This document shows positions 28,297 to 37,462 of a stretch of 64,000 nucleotides of DNA, piece after piece. A program made the translations under genes and the position numbers. Numbering within the stretch: position 1 is the first letter of the stretch; the number at the start of each line of letters is the position of its first letter. Source of the DNA: Pseudomonas putida (GTDB lineage: Bacteria; Pseudomonadota; Gammaproteobacteria; Pseudomonadales; Pseudomonadaceae); contig CP047152.1 in assembly GCA_041879295.1 (NCBI GenBank), positions 1,679,501-1,743,500 of the forward strand, in the 5' to 3' direction. The notes below the pieces were generated by a model. That model was given only the letters and a program-made list of their open reading frames with translations. It did no database searches and was not told where the DNA came from.

Positions 28297-28908
28297 TCAG
28301 GCTGCCTCAGGCTCACAACCTTTCAAGACCATACGAATGATGGTTTCGGCTGCCGCGTCATAATCACTGTCGGCCAGCTTGGCCTTGCCGGTCACCGCAG
28401 AAATCTGCCAGTCGAAGTCCGCATAGGTCTGGGTCGCCGCCCAGATGCTGAACATCAGGTGGTGCGCGTCCACATGGGCGATCTGACCGCGGTCGATCCA
28501 GCGCTGGATGCACTCGATGTTGTGTCGGGCCTGCTCGTTCAACTGCTCTACCTGGTTCGCTGACAGGTGCGGCGCGCCATGCATGATCTCGCTGGCGAAC
28601 ACCTTGGACGCATGGGGCAGGTCACGCGAAATGCGAATCTTCGAACGAATGTACGAACTCAGCACTTCCTTCGGGTCGCCGTCTGCATTGAACGGCGTGG
28701 ATGCCTGCATGATCGGTGCGATGATGCTTTCCAGGACCTCACGGTAAAGGTTGTCCTTGGACTTGAAGTAGTAATACACGTTCGGCTTGGGCAGGCCGGC
28801 CTTGGCCGCGATATCGCTGGTCTTGGTGGCGGCGAAGCCCTTGTCGGCGAATTCCTCGCTGGCCGCGCGCAGGATCAATTCCTTGTTGCGCTCGCGAATG
28901 GTGCTCAT
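28297..28908 (-). CDS. TetR family regulator, RutR-like
   Basis: 203-aa regulator with an N-terminal TetR helix-turn-helix (FAATKTSDIAAKAGLPKPNV, then YYYFKSKDNLYREVL) and a C-terminal domain like that of RutR, including the WAATQTYADFDWQISAVTGK segment. E. coli RutR senses uracil and thymine and controls pyrimidine and purine use. RutR-like boxes occur at several purine and hydantoin promoters here. ATG 28908 gives MSTIRERNKE. It is divergent from the DUF808 gene by 132 bases. It may be a paralogue of the rut-cluster RutR, so no symbol is given. Confidence 0.88.
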   Translation of the reverse strand: MSTIRERNKELILRAASEEFADKGFAATKTSDIAAKAGLPKPNVYYYFKSKDNLYREVLESIIAPIMQASTPFNADGDPKEVLSSYIRSKIRISRDLPHASKVFASEIMHGAPHLSANQVEQLNEQARHNIECIQRWIDRGQIAHVDAHHLMFSIWAATQTYADFDWQISAVTGKAKLADSDYDAAAETIIRMVLKGCEPEAA

Positions 28909-29040
28909 GGTCAGGGATCTTCCTCGTGTCTGGCCACCTCTAAGAGGGATCGGGCATGGTAGCACCGGCCTCGACGGGCGCTCAAGGCAGCGGCTTTGGG
29001 CTAGAATCCGGCACATTGACTTATTTGGATACAAGCAAAC

Positions 29041-29955
29041 ATGGCAGGAAGCAGTCTACTGGTACTGATCGACGACATCGCCACGCTGTTGGATGACGTC
29101 TCGCTAATGACCAAAGTCGCGGCGAAAAAGACAGCGGGTGTGCTGGGTGACGACCTGGCGCTGAATGCTCAGCAGGTCACCGGCGTGCGTGCCGATCGCG
29201 AACTTCCGGTCGTCTGGGCGGTGGCCAAGGGGTCGTTCGTCAACAAGGCGATCTTGGTACCGGCCGCGTTGCTGATCAGTGCGTTCATACCCTGGGCGGT
29301 TACGCCGTTGTTGATGTTGGGTGGCGCGTTCCTGTGCTTCGAGGGTTTCGAGAAGCTGGCGCACAAGTTCTTGCACAGCAAGGAAGAGGATGAGGCACAG
29401 CACGCGGCGCGCAAGGAGGCCGTTGCCAATGCCAACGTTGATCTGGTGGCTTTTGAAAAAGCCAAGATCAAGGGGGCAGTGCGTACCGACTTCATTCTGT
29501 CGGCGGAAATCATCGCCATTACCTTGGGGATCGTGGCTGACTCGCCGCTGACCCAGCAGATCATCGTGCTGTCGGGCATTGCGGTGGTGATGACCATTGG
29601 TGTGTATGGGTTGGTAGGCGGGATCGTCAAGCTTGACGACCTTGGGCTGTGGATGGCCCGCAAAACCTCCAGGCTGACTCAGGCAGTGGGTAACGGCATC
29701 CTGCGGGCGGCGCCGTACATGATGAAAAGCCTGTCGGTGATTGGTACTGCGGCGATGTTCCTGGTAGGCGGTGGGATCCTGGTGCATGGCATCGAGCCGC
29801 TGCATCATGCCATCGAGGCGTTCAGCGAAGGGCGTGGCGGGGCATTGACCGGTGCGTTGCTCAACGGCGGGGTCGGAGTCATCGCAGGTGCTGTGGTGCT
29901 GGCGGTGGTAAGCGTTGCGGGGAAATTGTGGCGGGCGGTTCGGCCAGCCAATTGA
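29041..29955 (+). CDS. DUF808 family inner-membrane protein (YedI-like)
   Basis: 304-aa membrane protein starting [20 protein letters not shown], the signature of the YedI/DUF808 family. It has about five hydrophobic segments, with a cytoplasmic loop rich in charged residues around 115-140. Function is unknown. Located between a TetR-type regulator and Tsx-like porin genes, but there is no clear link to purine use. The last bases are followed by a CCGGGGC/GCCCCGG hairpin at 29965-29981. Confidence 0.88.
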   Translation: MAGSSLLVLIDDIATLLDDVSLMTKVAAKKTAGVLGDDLALNAQQVTGVRADRELPVVWAVAKGSFVNKAILVPAALLISAFIPWAVTPLLMLGGAFLCFEGFEKLAHKFLHSKEEDEAQHAARKEAVANANVDLVAFEKAKIKGAVRTDFILSAEIIAITLGIVADSPLTQQIIVLSGIAVVMTIGVYGLVGGIVKLDDLGLWMARKTSRLTQAVGNGILRAAPYMMKSLSVIGTAAMFLVGGGILVHGIEPLHHAIEAFSEGRGGALTGALLNGGVGVIAGAVVLAVVSVAGKLWRAVRPAN

Positions 29956-29979
29956 GGCGTGTGACCGGGGCTTTGCCCC

Positions 29980-30070
29980 GGTTCGCGGGTGAACCCGCTC
30001 CGACCAGATACCGCGTTTGCCTTGAACACGGCGCGCCCTCTGTAGGAGCGGGTTTACCCGCGAATGGGCC
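29980..30070. repeat. Inverted REP pair
   Basis: CGGTTCGCGGGTGAACCCGC and the opposite GGAGCGGGTTTACCCGCG, in the gap where the DUF808 gene and the first Tsx-like gene converge. Confidence 0.8.
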
Positions 30071-30094
30071 GCAGCGCGGCCCCGAGCGATCAGT

Positions 30095-30877
30095 TCAGAA
30101 GTGAACCTTGACCAGGAAGCTCATGGTGTTCTGGTCGGTAGTGAAAGCATCGCTGTCCTTGATGCCGTACTTGTTCTTCCAGTAGTCGTACTCCACACCC
30201 ACATACAGCTGCTTTTCGCCCAGGTGCAGCGCCTTGCCCAGGTCGTACTTGATCTGCGGGTTGAAGTGCAGGTTGGCCTGGTAGGTGCCGCGGCGGTTCT
30301 CGTCGTTGTCCACCACCCAGTCCATGAAGCCGTCGATCAGCACGTCGGAATCACCGACCGGAATGGTGTAGGACCACACCGGGGTGATCTGCCACACGTT
30401 GTCGCCAGCGCGGCTGCCGTCGGTGGTGCGGTTGTAGAAGTTCAGCTGGAAGTAGTCGAAGCCCGGAATGGCCAGGTCGAAGCCCGGACCGATCAGGTAA
30501 GACTCGGTGTCACCCTCGCCAAACTCGTAGGTCATCGCCAGCAGCACGTCCTTGACCGGGCCGAATTCCAGTTTCTGATCGAAGATCTTGCCGAACGACA
30601 GGCGTGGGCTGAACTCGCCATAGTAGGTGTTGGGGCCGTTGCTGGCGTCCTTCTTGCCTTGGTAGAAGATCTTGTCGACGAAGAAGAAGTTATCGCCGTA
30701 CTTCCACGCGTCGGCGTGCTCGAAGGTGAATGTTTGCTGGGTCTCGGGGTTGACCTTGAAGTTCTTGCCCCACAGGTAGGTCAGGCTGTTGTTCTGCCAT
30801 TGCAGCAGGTCGCCGCCGAAGGTGGTGCCGCAGGCCAGCAGGCCGCCGGCGAGGATCAGGCTCTTGATAGTACGCAT
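30095..30877 (-). CDS. Tsx-like nucleoside outer-membrane channel (paralogue 1)
   Basis: 260-aa outer-membrane beta-barrel with a signal peptide (MRTIKSLILAGGLLACGTTF) and a C-terminal aromatic residue (VKVHF), the usual barrel signature. The family segment LTYLWGKNFKVNPETQQTF is seen at the start of the mature protein. Tsx-family porins pass nucleosides and nucleobases. It shares most of its length with the neighbour at 31231-32016. Position beside the urate permease and PuuD suggests it admits purine intermediates. Confidence 0.9.
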   Translation of the reverse strand: MRTIKSLILAGGLLACGTTFGGDLLQWQNNSLTYLWGKNFKVNPETQQTFTFEHADAWKYGDNFFFVDKIFYQGKKDASNGPNTYYGEFSPRLSFGKIFDQKLEFGPVKDVLLAMTYEFGEGDTESYLIGPGFDLAIPGFDYFQLNFYNRTTDGSRAGDNVWQITPVWSYTIPVGDSDVLIDGFMDWVVDNDENRRGTYQANLHFNPQIKYDLGKALHLGEKQLYVGVEYDYWKNKYGIKDSDAFTTDQNTMSFLVKVHF

Positions 30878-31230
30878 TGCGAGTGTCGCTCCCTTGATTG
30901 ATCTGTTGTCAGCGCTCGGTGTCGGCGCTTTTTTTGTCTTTTGAGTCAGCTTTTTTCGATAGGCCACAGCTGTTTGGCAAGGGTTGGGCCAACTTTTCCG
31001 GGTTGGCAAAACCTTCCTGCTCGACTTCGTTCTGAACGGATGAAAAGGGTCTTTCAGGCTGGCAACACGTTGGCCAACCGCCCGAATTCATTGACTGAGC
31101 GGTCAGTAAACGCAGGCAGAATCCGTTCTGCCCTGATCGAGGGGGCGCGCAGATTACTGGCTTGCGCGCCGCGCCTCAAGTGCTCCGTCCTGGAGCGGAG
31201 TGGATCAAACCTGTGCGTTTGGTCAGCTTA
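30878..31230. other. Intergenic region upstream of the first Tsx-like gene
   Basis: A 353-base gap without a supported gene. It should carry the promoter of the minus-strand Tsx-like gene. A RutR-like box lies at 31091-31106 and the remainder shows no clear hairpin or repeat. Confidence 0.5.
31091..31106. promoter_or_regulatory. RutR-like box
   Basis: TTGACTGAGCGGTCAG fits TTGAC[CT]N4GGTCA and lies 214 bases upstream of the first Tsx-like gene. It is weaker than the sites upstream of the NCS1 permease. Confidence 0.4.
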
Positions 31231-32016
31231 TCAGAAGTGGACCTTGACCAGCGCGCTGGCGACGCTCTGGTTACTTTCCAGGTTGCCGCGGCTGTCAATG
31301 CCGTACTTGTCTTTCCAGTAGCTGTATTCAAAGCCGACGTAGAGCTGCTTGGCGCCCAGGTTCAGCGCCTTGCCCAGGTCGTATTTGACCTGCGGGTTGA
31401 AGTGCAGGTTGGCGTGATAGGTGCCACGGCGGGTCTGGTCGTTGTCGGTAACCCAGTCCATGTAACCGTCGATCAGAATGTCTGACCGCCCCACGGGGAT
31501 GGTGTACGACCAGCCGGGGGTAATCTGCCAGACGTTGTCACCGGGGCGGCTGCCTTCGGTGTTACGCACGTAGAAATTGAGGGTGAAATAGTTGAAGCCG
31601 GGGATGTTCAAGTCGAAGCCGGGGCCGATCAGGTAGGCCTCGTTGTCGCCTTCACCGCGCTCGTAGGTCATGGCCAGCAGCACGTCCTTGATCGGGCCGA
31701 AGGCAAGCTTGCGGTCGAAGATCTTGCCCAATGACAGGCGTGGGCTGAACTCGCCGTAGTAGGTGGTCACACCTTTGCCGGGGTCGGCCTTGCCGTTGTA
31801 GAAGATCTTGTCGACGAACATGAAGGTGTCGCCGTACTTCCATTTGTTGGCGTGCTCGAAGGTGATGGTCTGCTGGATATCAGGGTTGACCTTGAAGTCC
31901 TTGCCGTACAGGTAGGTCAGGCTTTCGCCGTGCCATTGCAGCCATTCGCCTGCGTGCGAGGGTAGGGTGGCCAGCAGGCTGCTGCCCAACAACAGGGACG
32001 TGGTGATGCGCTTCAT
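31231..32016 (-). CDS. Tsx-like nucleoside outer-membrane channel (paralogue 2)
   Basis: 261-aa outer-membrane channel highly similar to the one at 30095-30877: same YGKDFKVNPDIQQTITFEHA opening segment, barrel length and VKVHF end. The signal peptide is MKRITTSLLLGSSLLATLPS ending HAG. Start chosen at ATG 32016. It follows the urate/xanthine permease on the same strand and is probably cotranscribed, making a paired outer- and inner-membrane uptake route. Confidence 0.9.
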   Translation of the reverse strand: MKRITTSLLLGSSLLATLPSHAGEWLQWHGESLTYLYGKDFKVNPDIQQTITFEHANKWKYGDTFMFVDKIFYNGKADPGKGVTTYYGEFSPRLSLGKIFDRKLAFGPIKDVLLAMTYERGEGDNEAYLIGPGFDLNIPGFNYFTLNFYVRNTEGSRPGDNVWQITPGWSYTIPVGRSDILIDGYMDWVTDNDQTRRGTYHANLHFNPQVKYDLGKALNLGAKQLYVGFEYSYWKDKYGIDSRGNLESNQSVASALVKVHF

Positions 32017-32158
32017 GTTGTGATTCCCGGACTTATTGTTTTTGTTGGCGGTTTTTTTTTGGCGCGCAGGCGCCCCGGGCGACCCATTCCGGCGGGTCGA
32101 CGGCGTAGCGGTTACTGCAGAGGTGAATGAGGGGCGGCAATGCACCGCCCCCCTTGGC

Positions 32159-33514
32159 TCAATGCTGGTGACAGACGTCGTTGTGCATTGCGCGGTCGGC
32201 ACCGCCAAGGATGTTGAACAGTACGTTCAACACCAGGGCACTGACCGTGGCCATGGCGATACCGCTGTGGGTGATGGGTTCCATCCACTGTGGCATCTGG
32301 GCAAAGAACTCCGGACGCACCACGGGGATCAACCCGAAGCCGACGCTCACGGCAACCAGCAGCTGGTTGCGGCGGTCGCCGATGTCCGCCTCCTGAAGAA
32401 TCTTGATCCCGGTGGCAGTGACCATGCCGAACATGGCGATGGACGCGCCGCCCAGTACCGCAGGCGGGATCGAGGCAATCAGGAAGGCCGCTTTGGGCAG
32501 CAGGCTGAGCAGGATCAGCAGTGCACCGGCCACGATGGTGACATAGCGGCAGCGCACCCCGGTCATTTGCACCAGGCCGATGTTCTGGGCGAACGAGGAG
32601 TGGGTGAAGGTGTTGAAGAAGCCTGCAATGAACGACGCACCGGCATCGCACAGCAGGCCGCGACGCAGCATGCCAGGGGTTACTTCACGATCAGTCACCT
32701 TGCCCAAGGCCAGGAACATGCCGGTGGACTCGACGAAGATGATCACCACTACCAGGCACATGGACAGGATCGGCGCCAGGCTGAAGGTCGGCATGCCGAA
32801 GTGCAGCGGGGTGACCACCTGCAACCACGGTGCTTCATTCAGGCCCGACAGGTCGACCATGCCGATGGAGCCGGCCAGGATGTAGCCAAGGCCCATGCCC
32901 ACCAGTACCGACACATTGACCCAGAAACCGCGCATGAAGCGGTTGATCAGCAGGATCACGGCCAGTACCAGGCCGGCCACCAGCAGGTAGATCGGCGAGC
33001 CGAACGTTTGAGCGTCCTGGCCGCCACCGGCCCAGTTGACTGCCACCGGGAACAGCGACAGGCCAATCGAGGTGATCACCGTACCAGTGACCAACGGTGG
33101 GAAGAAGCGGACAACCTTAGACATGAACGGCGCGATCAGCATGCCGAAGAACCCGGCAGCGATGGTCGCACCGAAGATCCCCTGCAGGCCCACGCCGGGC
33201 ATGCCGGCCATGGCCACCATGCTGCCGACGGCGGCGAAACTGGCACCCATCATCACCGGCATGCGGATGCCCACCGGGCCGATACCGAACGACTGGATGA
33301 TGGTAGCGACGCCAGCGACAAGCAGGTCGGCGTTGATCAGGAAAGCGACTTCTTCACGGGACAACCCGGCGGCCTGGCCGATGATCAACGGCACGGCGAT
33401 CGCGCCACCGTACATCAGCAGAACGTGTTGCAGGCCAACCAGGAACAGTTGGAACAGGGGCAAGGGTTCTCGCGGCGGCGCAATGGGGATATACGCCTTG
33501 CGTGACTCGGACAT
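32159..33514 (-). CDS. uacT: NCS2 family urate/xanthine permease
   Basis: 451-aa inner-membrane symporter with about 14 helices of the NCS2 family. The N-terminal QHVLLMYGGAIAVPLIIGQA contains the functional QH pair, and the helix-8 and helix-10 region FVESTGMFLALGKVTDREVT the essential Glu. Closest in layout to UacT-type uric acid permeases. It lies between PuuD (urate oxidation) and a Tsx-like porin on the same strand, which supports urate or xanthine as substrate. The symbol is by context and not certain. Confidence 0.85.
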   Translation of the reverse strand: MSESRKAYIPIAPPREPLPLFQLFLVGLQHVLLMYGGAIAVPLIIGQAAGLSREEVAFLINADLLVAGVATIIQSFGIGPVGIRMPVMMGASFAAVGSMVAMAGMPGVGLQGIFGATIAAGFFGMLIAPFMSKVVRFFPPLVTGTVITSIGLSLFPVAVNWAGGGQDAQTFGSPIYLLVAGLVLAVILLINRFMRGFWVNVSVLVGMGLGYILAGSIGMVDLSGLNEAPWLQVVTPLHFGMPTFSLAPILSMCLVVVIIFVESTGMFLALGKVTDREVTPGMLRRGLLCDAGASFIAGFFNTFTHSSFAQNIGLVQMTGVRCRYVTIVAGALLILLSLLPKAAFLIASIPPAVLGGASIAMFGMVTATGIKILQEADIGDRRNQLLVAVSVGFGLIPVVRPEFFAQMPQWMEPITHSGIAMATVSALVLNVLFNILGGADRAMHNDVCHQH

Positions 33515-33622
33515 GCAGCACCTCGAGTTTTGTTTTTATTCTCGGATCCAAGCGGCAGGCCTCATGCCTGCGCGCTCGATGCTTGCTTGTTGCGTTACAC
33601 ATGAAGCCTGAGGCCGGGGCTA

Positions 33623-33658
33623 CCGGCCTCTTCGCGGGCAAGCCCGCTCCTACAGGGA
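33623..33658. repeat. Single REP between puuD and uacT
   Basis: CCGGCCTCTTCGCGGGCAAG then CCCGCTCCTACAGGGA, in the 184-base gap between the puuD stop and the uacT start. A degraded GGGCGGG partner follows. Confidence 0.8.
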
Positions 33659-33698
33659 ATGGTGATTCCCTGAGGGCGGGTTGCCTGGCGAGGTGCTG

Positions 33699-35024
33699 TC
33701 AGTTGACCTGGGCGCCTTTGGCGATCCATTCACCGACGAGCTTGCGCTCTTCGGTGGTCATCTGGGTGATGTTGCCCAGCGGCATGATCTGGCTGGCAAC
33801 CGCTTGCGCCTGAATGCGCGCGGCCTGGGCCTGGATCTGCTGCGGAGTGTCGAACATCACGCCGGCAGGAGCGGCGCTGAACAGTGGGCTGGTCGGCTTG
33901 GACGAGTGGCACACTGTGCAGCGTTCCTGGATGACATTGTGGATCTTGTCGAAGTCGCCACCGGCCTGGGCAGCGGCCTGGGCGGGAGCTTGTGCTGGTG
34001 CGGTGGGTGCTTCGGCAGCCTTTGCAGCGTCCTCGGCGCGCTGCTCGGCAGCGGTCTTGCCGCCTACCGCAGTTGCCGGCAGCGGCTGGTACTCGATCTT
34101 CGCTGCTGCTTGCTCAGGGCTTACGGCCATCGGTTTCGGGCCGGTAACGTAAGCCAGGCAGATCATCGCCAGAGCGCCGACGGGCAGGGTCCAGGCGTAC
34201 TTGTTGCTGTCGTGGCGGGTGTTGAAGTAGTGGCGGATCAGAACCGCGGCTACTGCGATACCGGCCAGGATCAGCCAGTTGTACTGGCTACCGTAGGTGC
34301 TCGGGAAATGGTTGCTGATCATGATGAACAGCACCGGCAGGGTGAAGTAGTTGTTGTGACGCGAGCGCAGCAGGCCCTTGGCCGGCAGTACCGGGTCGGG
34401 CGTCTGGTTGTTCTCGATCGCCGCCACCAGCTGGCGTTGGGCCGGCATGATGATGCGGAACACGTTACCGACCATGATGGTGCCGATGATCGCGCCGGTG
34501 TGCAGGTATGCACCACGGCCGCTGAACACCAGGCTGAAGCCCCAGCAGGCCGCGATGATCAGCACGAACAGCACACCACCGAGCAGCGCTGGCTTCTTGC
34601 CCAGGGGCGAGTCGCACAGGAAGTCGTAGATGAACCAGCCAGCGATCAGCGAACCGATACCGATGGCCACGCCTTCGGCACCGCTCAGGGTGCTGCCAGG
34701 CGCCAGCAGGTACAGGGCCGGGTTCCAGTAGAACACCACGCACAGCAGGGCGATACCGGACATCCAGGTGAAGTAGGCTTCCCATTTGAACCAATGCAGG
34801 TTCTCGGGCATTTTCGGTGGGGCGAGCTTGTATTTCTCCAGGTGGTAGATACCACCGCCGTGAATCGCCCAGAGATCACCCGACAACCCATCGCGCGGGT
34901 TGCTTCGGTTCAGGTGGTTCTCCAGCCAGACGAAGTAGAACGATGCACCGATCCAGGCGACGCCGGTGATCATGTGAACCCAGCGAATGCTCAGGTTCAG
35001 CCATTCGTGAAGGTGTGCTTCCAC
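33699..35024 (-). CDS. puuD: PuuD-type urate hydroxylase with C-terminal cytochrome c
   Basis: 441-aa membrane protein with about eight N-terminal helices, an Ala/Pro-rich linker (about residues 320-350) and a C-terminal cytochrome c domain. The heme motif is CTVCH (369-373), with the likely axial Met414 in MPLGN. This fusion is the known PuuD urate oxidase, which passes electrons to the respiratory chain and makes no H2O2. It converts urate to 5-hydroxyisourate for HiuH. The gene follows allA by 44 bases. The ccm operon in this window would supply its heme. Confidence 0.95.
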   Translation of the reverse strand: MEAHLHEWLNLSIRWVHMITGVAWIGASFYFVWLENHLNRSNPRDGLSGDLWAIHGGGIYHLEKYKLAPPKMPENLHWFKWEAYFTWMSGIALLCVVFYWNPALYLLAPGSTLSGAEGVAIGIGSLIAGWFIYDFLCDSPLGKKPALLGGVLFVLIIAACWGFSLVFSGRGAYLHTGAIIGTIMVGNVFRIIMPAQRQLVAAIENNQTPDPVLPAKGLLRSRHNNYFTLPVLFIMISNHFPSTYGSQYNWLILAGIAVAAVLIRHYFNTRHDSNKYAWTLPVGALAMICLAYVTGPKPMAVSPEQAAAKIEYQPLPATAVGGKTAAEQRAEDAAKAAEAPTAPAQAPAQAAAQAGGDFDKIHNVIQERCTVCHSSKPTSPLFSAAPAGVMFDTPQQIQAQAARIQAQAVASQIMPLGNITQMTTEERKLVGEWIAKGAQVN

Positions 35025-35068
35025 AGTATGTACCTCTGCCAGTCACCGAGAAGATGACTGACCTTTTC

Positions 35069-35572
35069 TTATTGGTGGGGATTGAGGATCAGCATCTGTT
35101 CCTCGGTGAAGTAATGCTCATCGCAGTTGTTGCCAGAACCACTGCGATCAACCACCAGGAAATCATCCCGCTTTTCGATCGTCAGCACCGGGTGGTGCCA
35201 GACGCCGCGATGGTAATTAACGCCCTGCCTGCCATTACTGCGGAAGGCTCGGACCAAGCCTGATACAGGTGCATCGCCAACCGGCGCGACCACGATCAGA
35301 AAGGGGTTGCCGAGCAGCGGGATGAAAGCCTGGCTGCCCAGCGGATGGCGTTCCAGCATGCGCACGGTCAGCGGCATGTCCTGCGCGTCGGCGCGGAAGA
35401 TGCTGATGATCGCCTTGTCTTCAGGCTCGGCGGTTTCGACCGTGGCGAGCTTGTGAAAGCGCATGGTCGAGCCGTTGTTGATCATGAAGTGGTCGCTGCC
35501 GTCGGTTTCGATCACGTCTCCGAACTGGGCGAAGGCTTCTTTGGTCAAGGGCTCGATCATCAGGGTGCGCAT
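35069..35572 (-). CDS. allA: Ureidoglycolate lyase
   Basis: 167-aa cupin-fold enzyme that splits (S)-ureidoglycolate into glyoxylate and urea. The N-terminal MRTLMIEPLTKEAFAQFGDV and the GVNYHRGVWHHPVLTI segment, with the paired histidines of the active site, are typical of the family. Third gene of the puuE-uraD-allA-puuD group. Its glyoxylate product enters gcl and its urea may leave or enter by the urea transporter. The enzyme needed to supply its substrate from allantoate is missing in this window. Confidence 0.94.
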   Translation of the reverse strand: MRTLMIEPLTKEAFAQFGDVIETDGSDHFMINNGSTMRFHKLATVETAEPEDKAIISIFRADAQDMPLTVRMLERHPLGSQAFIPLLGNPFLIVVAPVGDAPVSGLVRAFRSNGRQGVNYHRGVWHHPVLTIEKRDDFLVVDRSGSGNNCDEHYFTEEQMLILNPHQ

Positions 35573-35621
35573 GCGGTTATCTCTTCTATTGTTCGTTTTC
35601 TGAATAAGGTTCGGCTGTTGC

Positions 35622-36137
35622 TTACAGCTGCAGCAGGCGGAACAGGGCGATCTGGTTGATCTGCGTCAGGGCTTCCTTGAATTCGGCATTGGCATCGTTG
35701 TGGATGCGCTTTTCAAAGGCGGCGAGAATCTGGTGCCGGTTGCTGCCCTTCACCGCCATGATGAACGGGAACTGGAACTTGGCTTTGTAGGCATCGTTCA
35801 GCTCGGTGAAGCGGGCGAACTCCTCGGCGGTGCACTGGTGAATGCCGGCGCCGGCCTGTTCGTTGGTGCTCGATTCTGTCAGCTCGCCCTGGATGGCTGC
35901 CTTGCCGGCCAGGTCCGGGTGAGCGTTGATCAGCGCCAGCTGGTCGGCGTGGTTGGCGCTGAGCAGGATGTCGCTCATGCGCTGGTGCAGTGCCTCGATC
36001 TCGTCCAGCTCGCCCAGTTGGCCCAGGTCATAGGCTTTTTCGGCAACCCACGGCGAGTGCTCGTAGATATCGGCGAAGGCCTTGACGAAGGCGTCACGGT
36101 CCAGGGCGGATGGTTTGAGGGTATTGAAGGCGGTCAT
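35622..36137 (-). CDS. uraD: 2-oxo-4-hydroxy-4-carboxy-5-ureidoimidazoline decarboxylase
   Basis: 171-aa OHCU decarboxylase, all-helical, that forms S-allantoin from the HiuH product. Catalytic histidine in INAHPDLAGKAAIQGELT, and family segments TLKPSALDRDAFVKAF and FQFPFIMAVKGSNRHQILAAF. The start codon touches the puuE stop (ATG/TGA overlap at 36137), so the two proteins are probably translationally coupled. Confidence 0.95.
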   Translation of the reverse strand: MTAFNTLKPSALDRDAFVKAFADIYEHSPWVAEKAYDLGQLGELDEIEALHQRMSDILLSANHADQLALINAHPDLAGKAAIQGELTESSTNEQAGAGIHQCTAEEFARFTELNDAYKAKFQFPFIMAVKGSNRHQILAAFEKRIHNDANAEFKEALTQINQIALFRLLQL

Positions 36138-37063
36138 CAGGCGTTCTCTTTCTTGTACGGGTGGGTGGTGTGCCAGTGGCGGGCGATATCCACGCGACGG
36201 GCGAACCAGACCTGGTCATGACTTTTTGCGTAATCGACGAAGCGCTTGAGTGCTGCCAGGCGTGCCGGGCGGCCGACCAGGCGGCAGTGCAGGCCGATGG
36301 AAAGCATTTTCGGTGCTTCGGCGCCTTCGGCGTACAGCACATCAAAGGCGTCTTTCAGGTACTGGAAGAACTGCTCGCCGCAGTTGAAGCCCTGTACCTG
36401 GGTGAAGCGCATGTCGTTGGTGTCCAGGGTGTAGGGGATCACCAGGTGCGGCTTGCCAGTGGGGTTGTTTGGCTCCCAGTAGGGCAGGTCGTCGTCGTAG
36501 GTGTCGCTGTCATAGAGGAAACCACCTTCCTCCATCACCAGGCGGCGGGTGTTCGGGCCGGTACGGCCGGTGTACCAGCCCAGCGGGCGCTCGCCAGTGA
36601 GTTCGGTGAGGATACGGATGGCTTCGAGCATGTGCTCGCGCTCTTGGGCCTCGTCCATGTTCTGGTAGTCGATCCAGCGGTAGCCGTGGCTGCAGATCTC
36701 GTGGCCGGCTTCGACCATGGCGCGGATCACGTCGGGGTGGCGCTGGGCGGCCATGGCCACGGCGAAGATGGTGAGTGGTACGCCGCTGTCCTTGAACAGC
36801 TTCAGCAGGCGCCATACACCGGCACGGCTGCCGTATTCATACAGCGACTCCATGCTCATGTTGCGCTGGCCCTGCAGTGGCTGGGCAGCGACCATCTCGG
36901 ACAGGAAGGCTTCGGATTCCTTGTCACCGTGCAGGATGTTGCGCTCGCCACCTTCTTCGTAATTGAGGACGAAAGACAGCGCAATGCGGGCGTTACCCGG
37001 CCATTGCGGGTGAGGAGGGTTGTTGCCGTAACCGATCAGGTCGCGAGGGTAATCAGCGCTCAC
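36137..37063 (-). CDS. puuE: PuuE-type allantoinase (polysaccharide deacetylase fold)
   Basis: 308-aa allantoinase of the metal-independent PuuE group, which opens allantoin to allantoate. NodB-type fold; family signatures are the N-terminal YPRDLIGYGNNPPHPQWPGN, ALSFVLNYEEGGERNILHGD, GHEICSHGYRW and YTGRTGPNTRRL. First gene of the minus-strand group puuE-uraD-allA-puuD. A TTGTATACAA palindrome lies 77 bases before its start. Confidence 0.96.
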   Translation of the reverse strand: MSADYPRDLIGYGNNPPHPQWPGNARIALSFVLNYEEGGERNILHGDKESEAFLSEMVAAQPLQGQRNMSMESLYEYGSRAGVWRLLKLFKDSGVPLTIFAVAMAAQRHPDVIRAMVEAGHEICSHGYRWIDYQNMDEAQEREHMLEAIRILTELTGERPLGWYTGRTGPNTRRLVMEEGGFLYDSDTYDDDLPYWEPNNPTGKPHLVIPYTLDTNDMRFTQVQGFNCGEQFFQYLKDAFDVLYAEGAEAPKMLSIGLHCRLVGRPARLAALKRFVDYAKSHDQVWFARRVDIARHWHTTHPYKKENA

Positions 37064-37139
37064 TGCAGTCTTCCTTCTTGTGCGTTAGTGCGGGGGGTGG
37101 GCGGGCCGCGTCGGTATGTCGCACCACCGGATGGGCTGA

Positions 37140-37149
37140 TTGTATACAA
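37140..37149. promoter_or_regulatory. TTGTATACAA (candidate GclR operator) at puuE
   Basis: Perfect palindrome 77 bases before the puuE start. Same sequence as at gcl. Confidence 0.6.
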
Positions 37150-37344
37150 CTTCTGAAATCTTTTGTAAGCCTGTTTTTCCGCATTTCTTCCCTTTTGTCG
37201 CCTGACAGCGACCTGGAAATACAGTGCAAGAAACCTGCCTGTTTGGTCAGCTAATGAAGTTGGCATCGTTATGGTGCGTGTATTTGCGACCGATGGGTCG
37301 TTTATGGGCAGCAAATGGAGGCTGTGACGGAGGGGGATAAAAAA

Positions 37345-37354
37345 TTGTGTACAA
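37345..37354. promoter_or_regulatory. TTGTGTACAA (candidate GclR operator) at hiuH
   Basis: Palindrome variant 109 bases before the hiuH start. Confidence 0.55.
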
Positions 37355-37462
37355 TCTTGAGGCGGAATGTCTTAATAACGTCATTCCCGCCTGCCGCAGG
37401 CGCTATGCTGGTGCGATGGCTGAGTATTTTTTGCCCACAGATTGAACAAGAGGCGACACGCA

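Larger units (their letters stand above)
37064..37462. other. Divergent promoter region puuE/hiuH
   Basis: A 399-base region without a supported gene that should carry the promoters of puuE (minus) and hiuH (plus). It is relatively AT-rich and holds two candidate GclR operators, one near each gene. A weak half-site GGTCAG at 37240-37245 is the only RutR-like trace. Confidence 0.65.
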
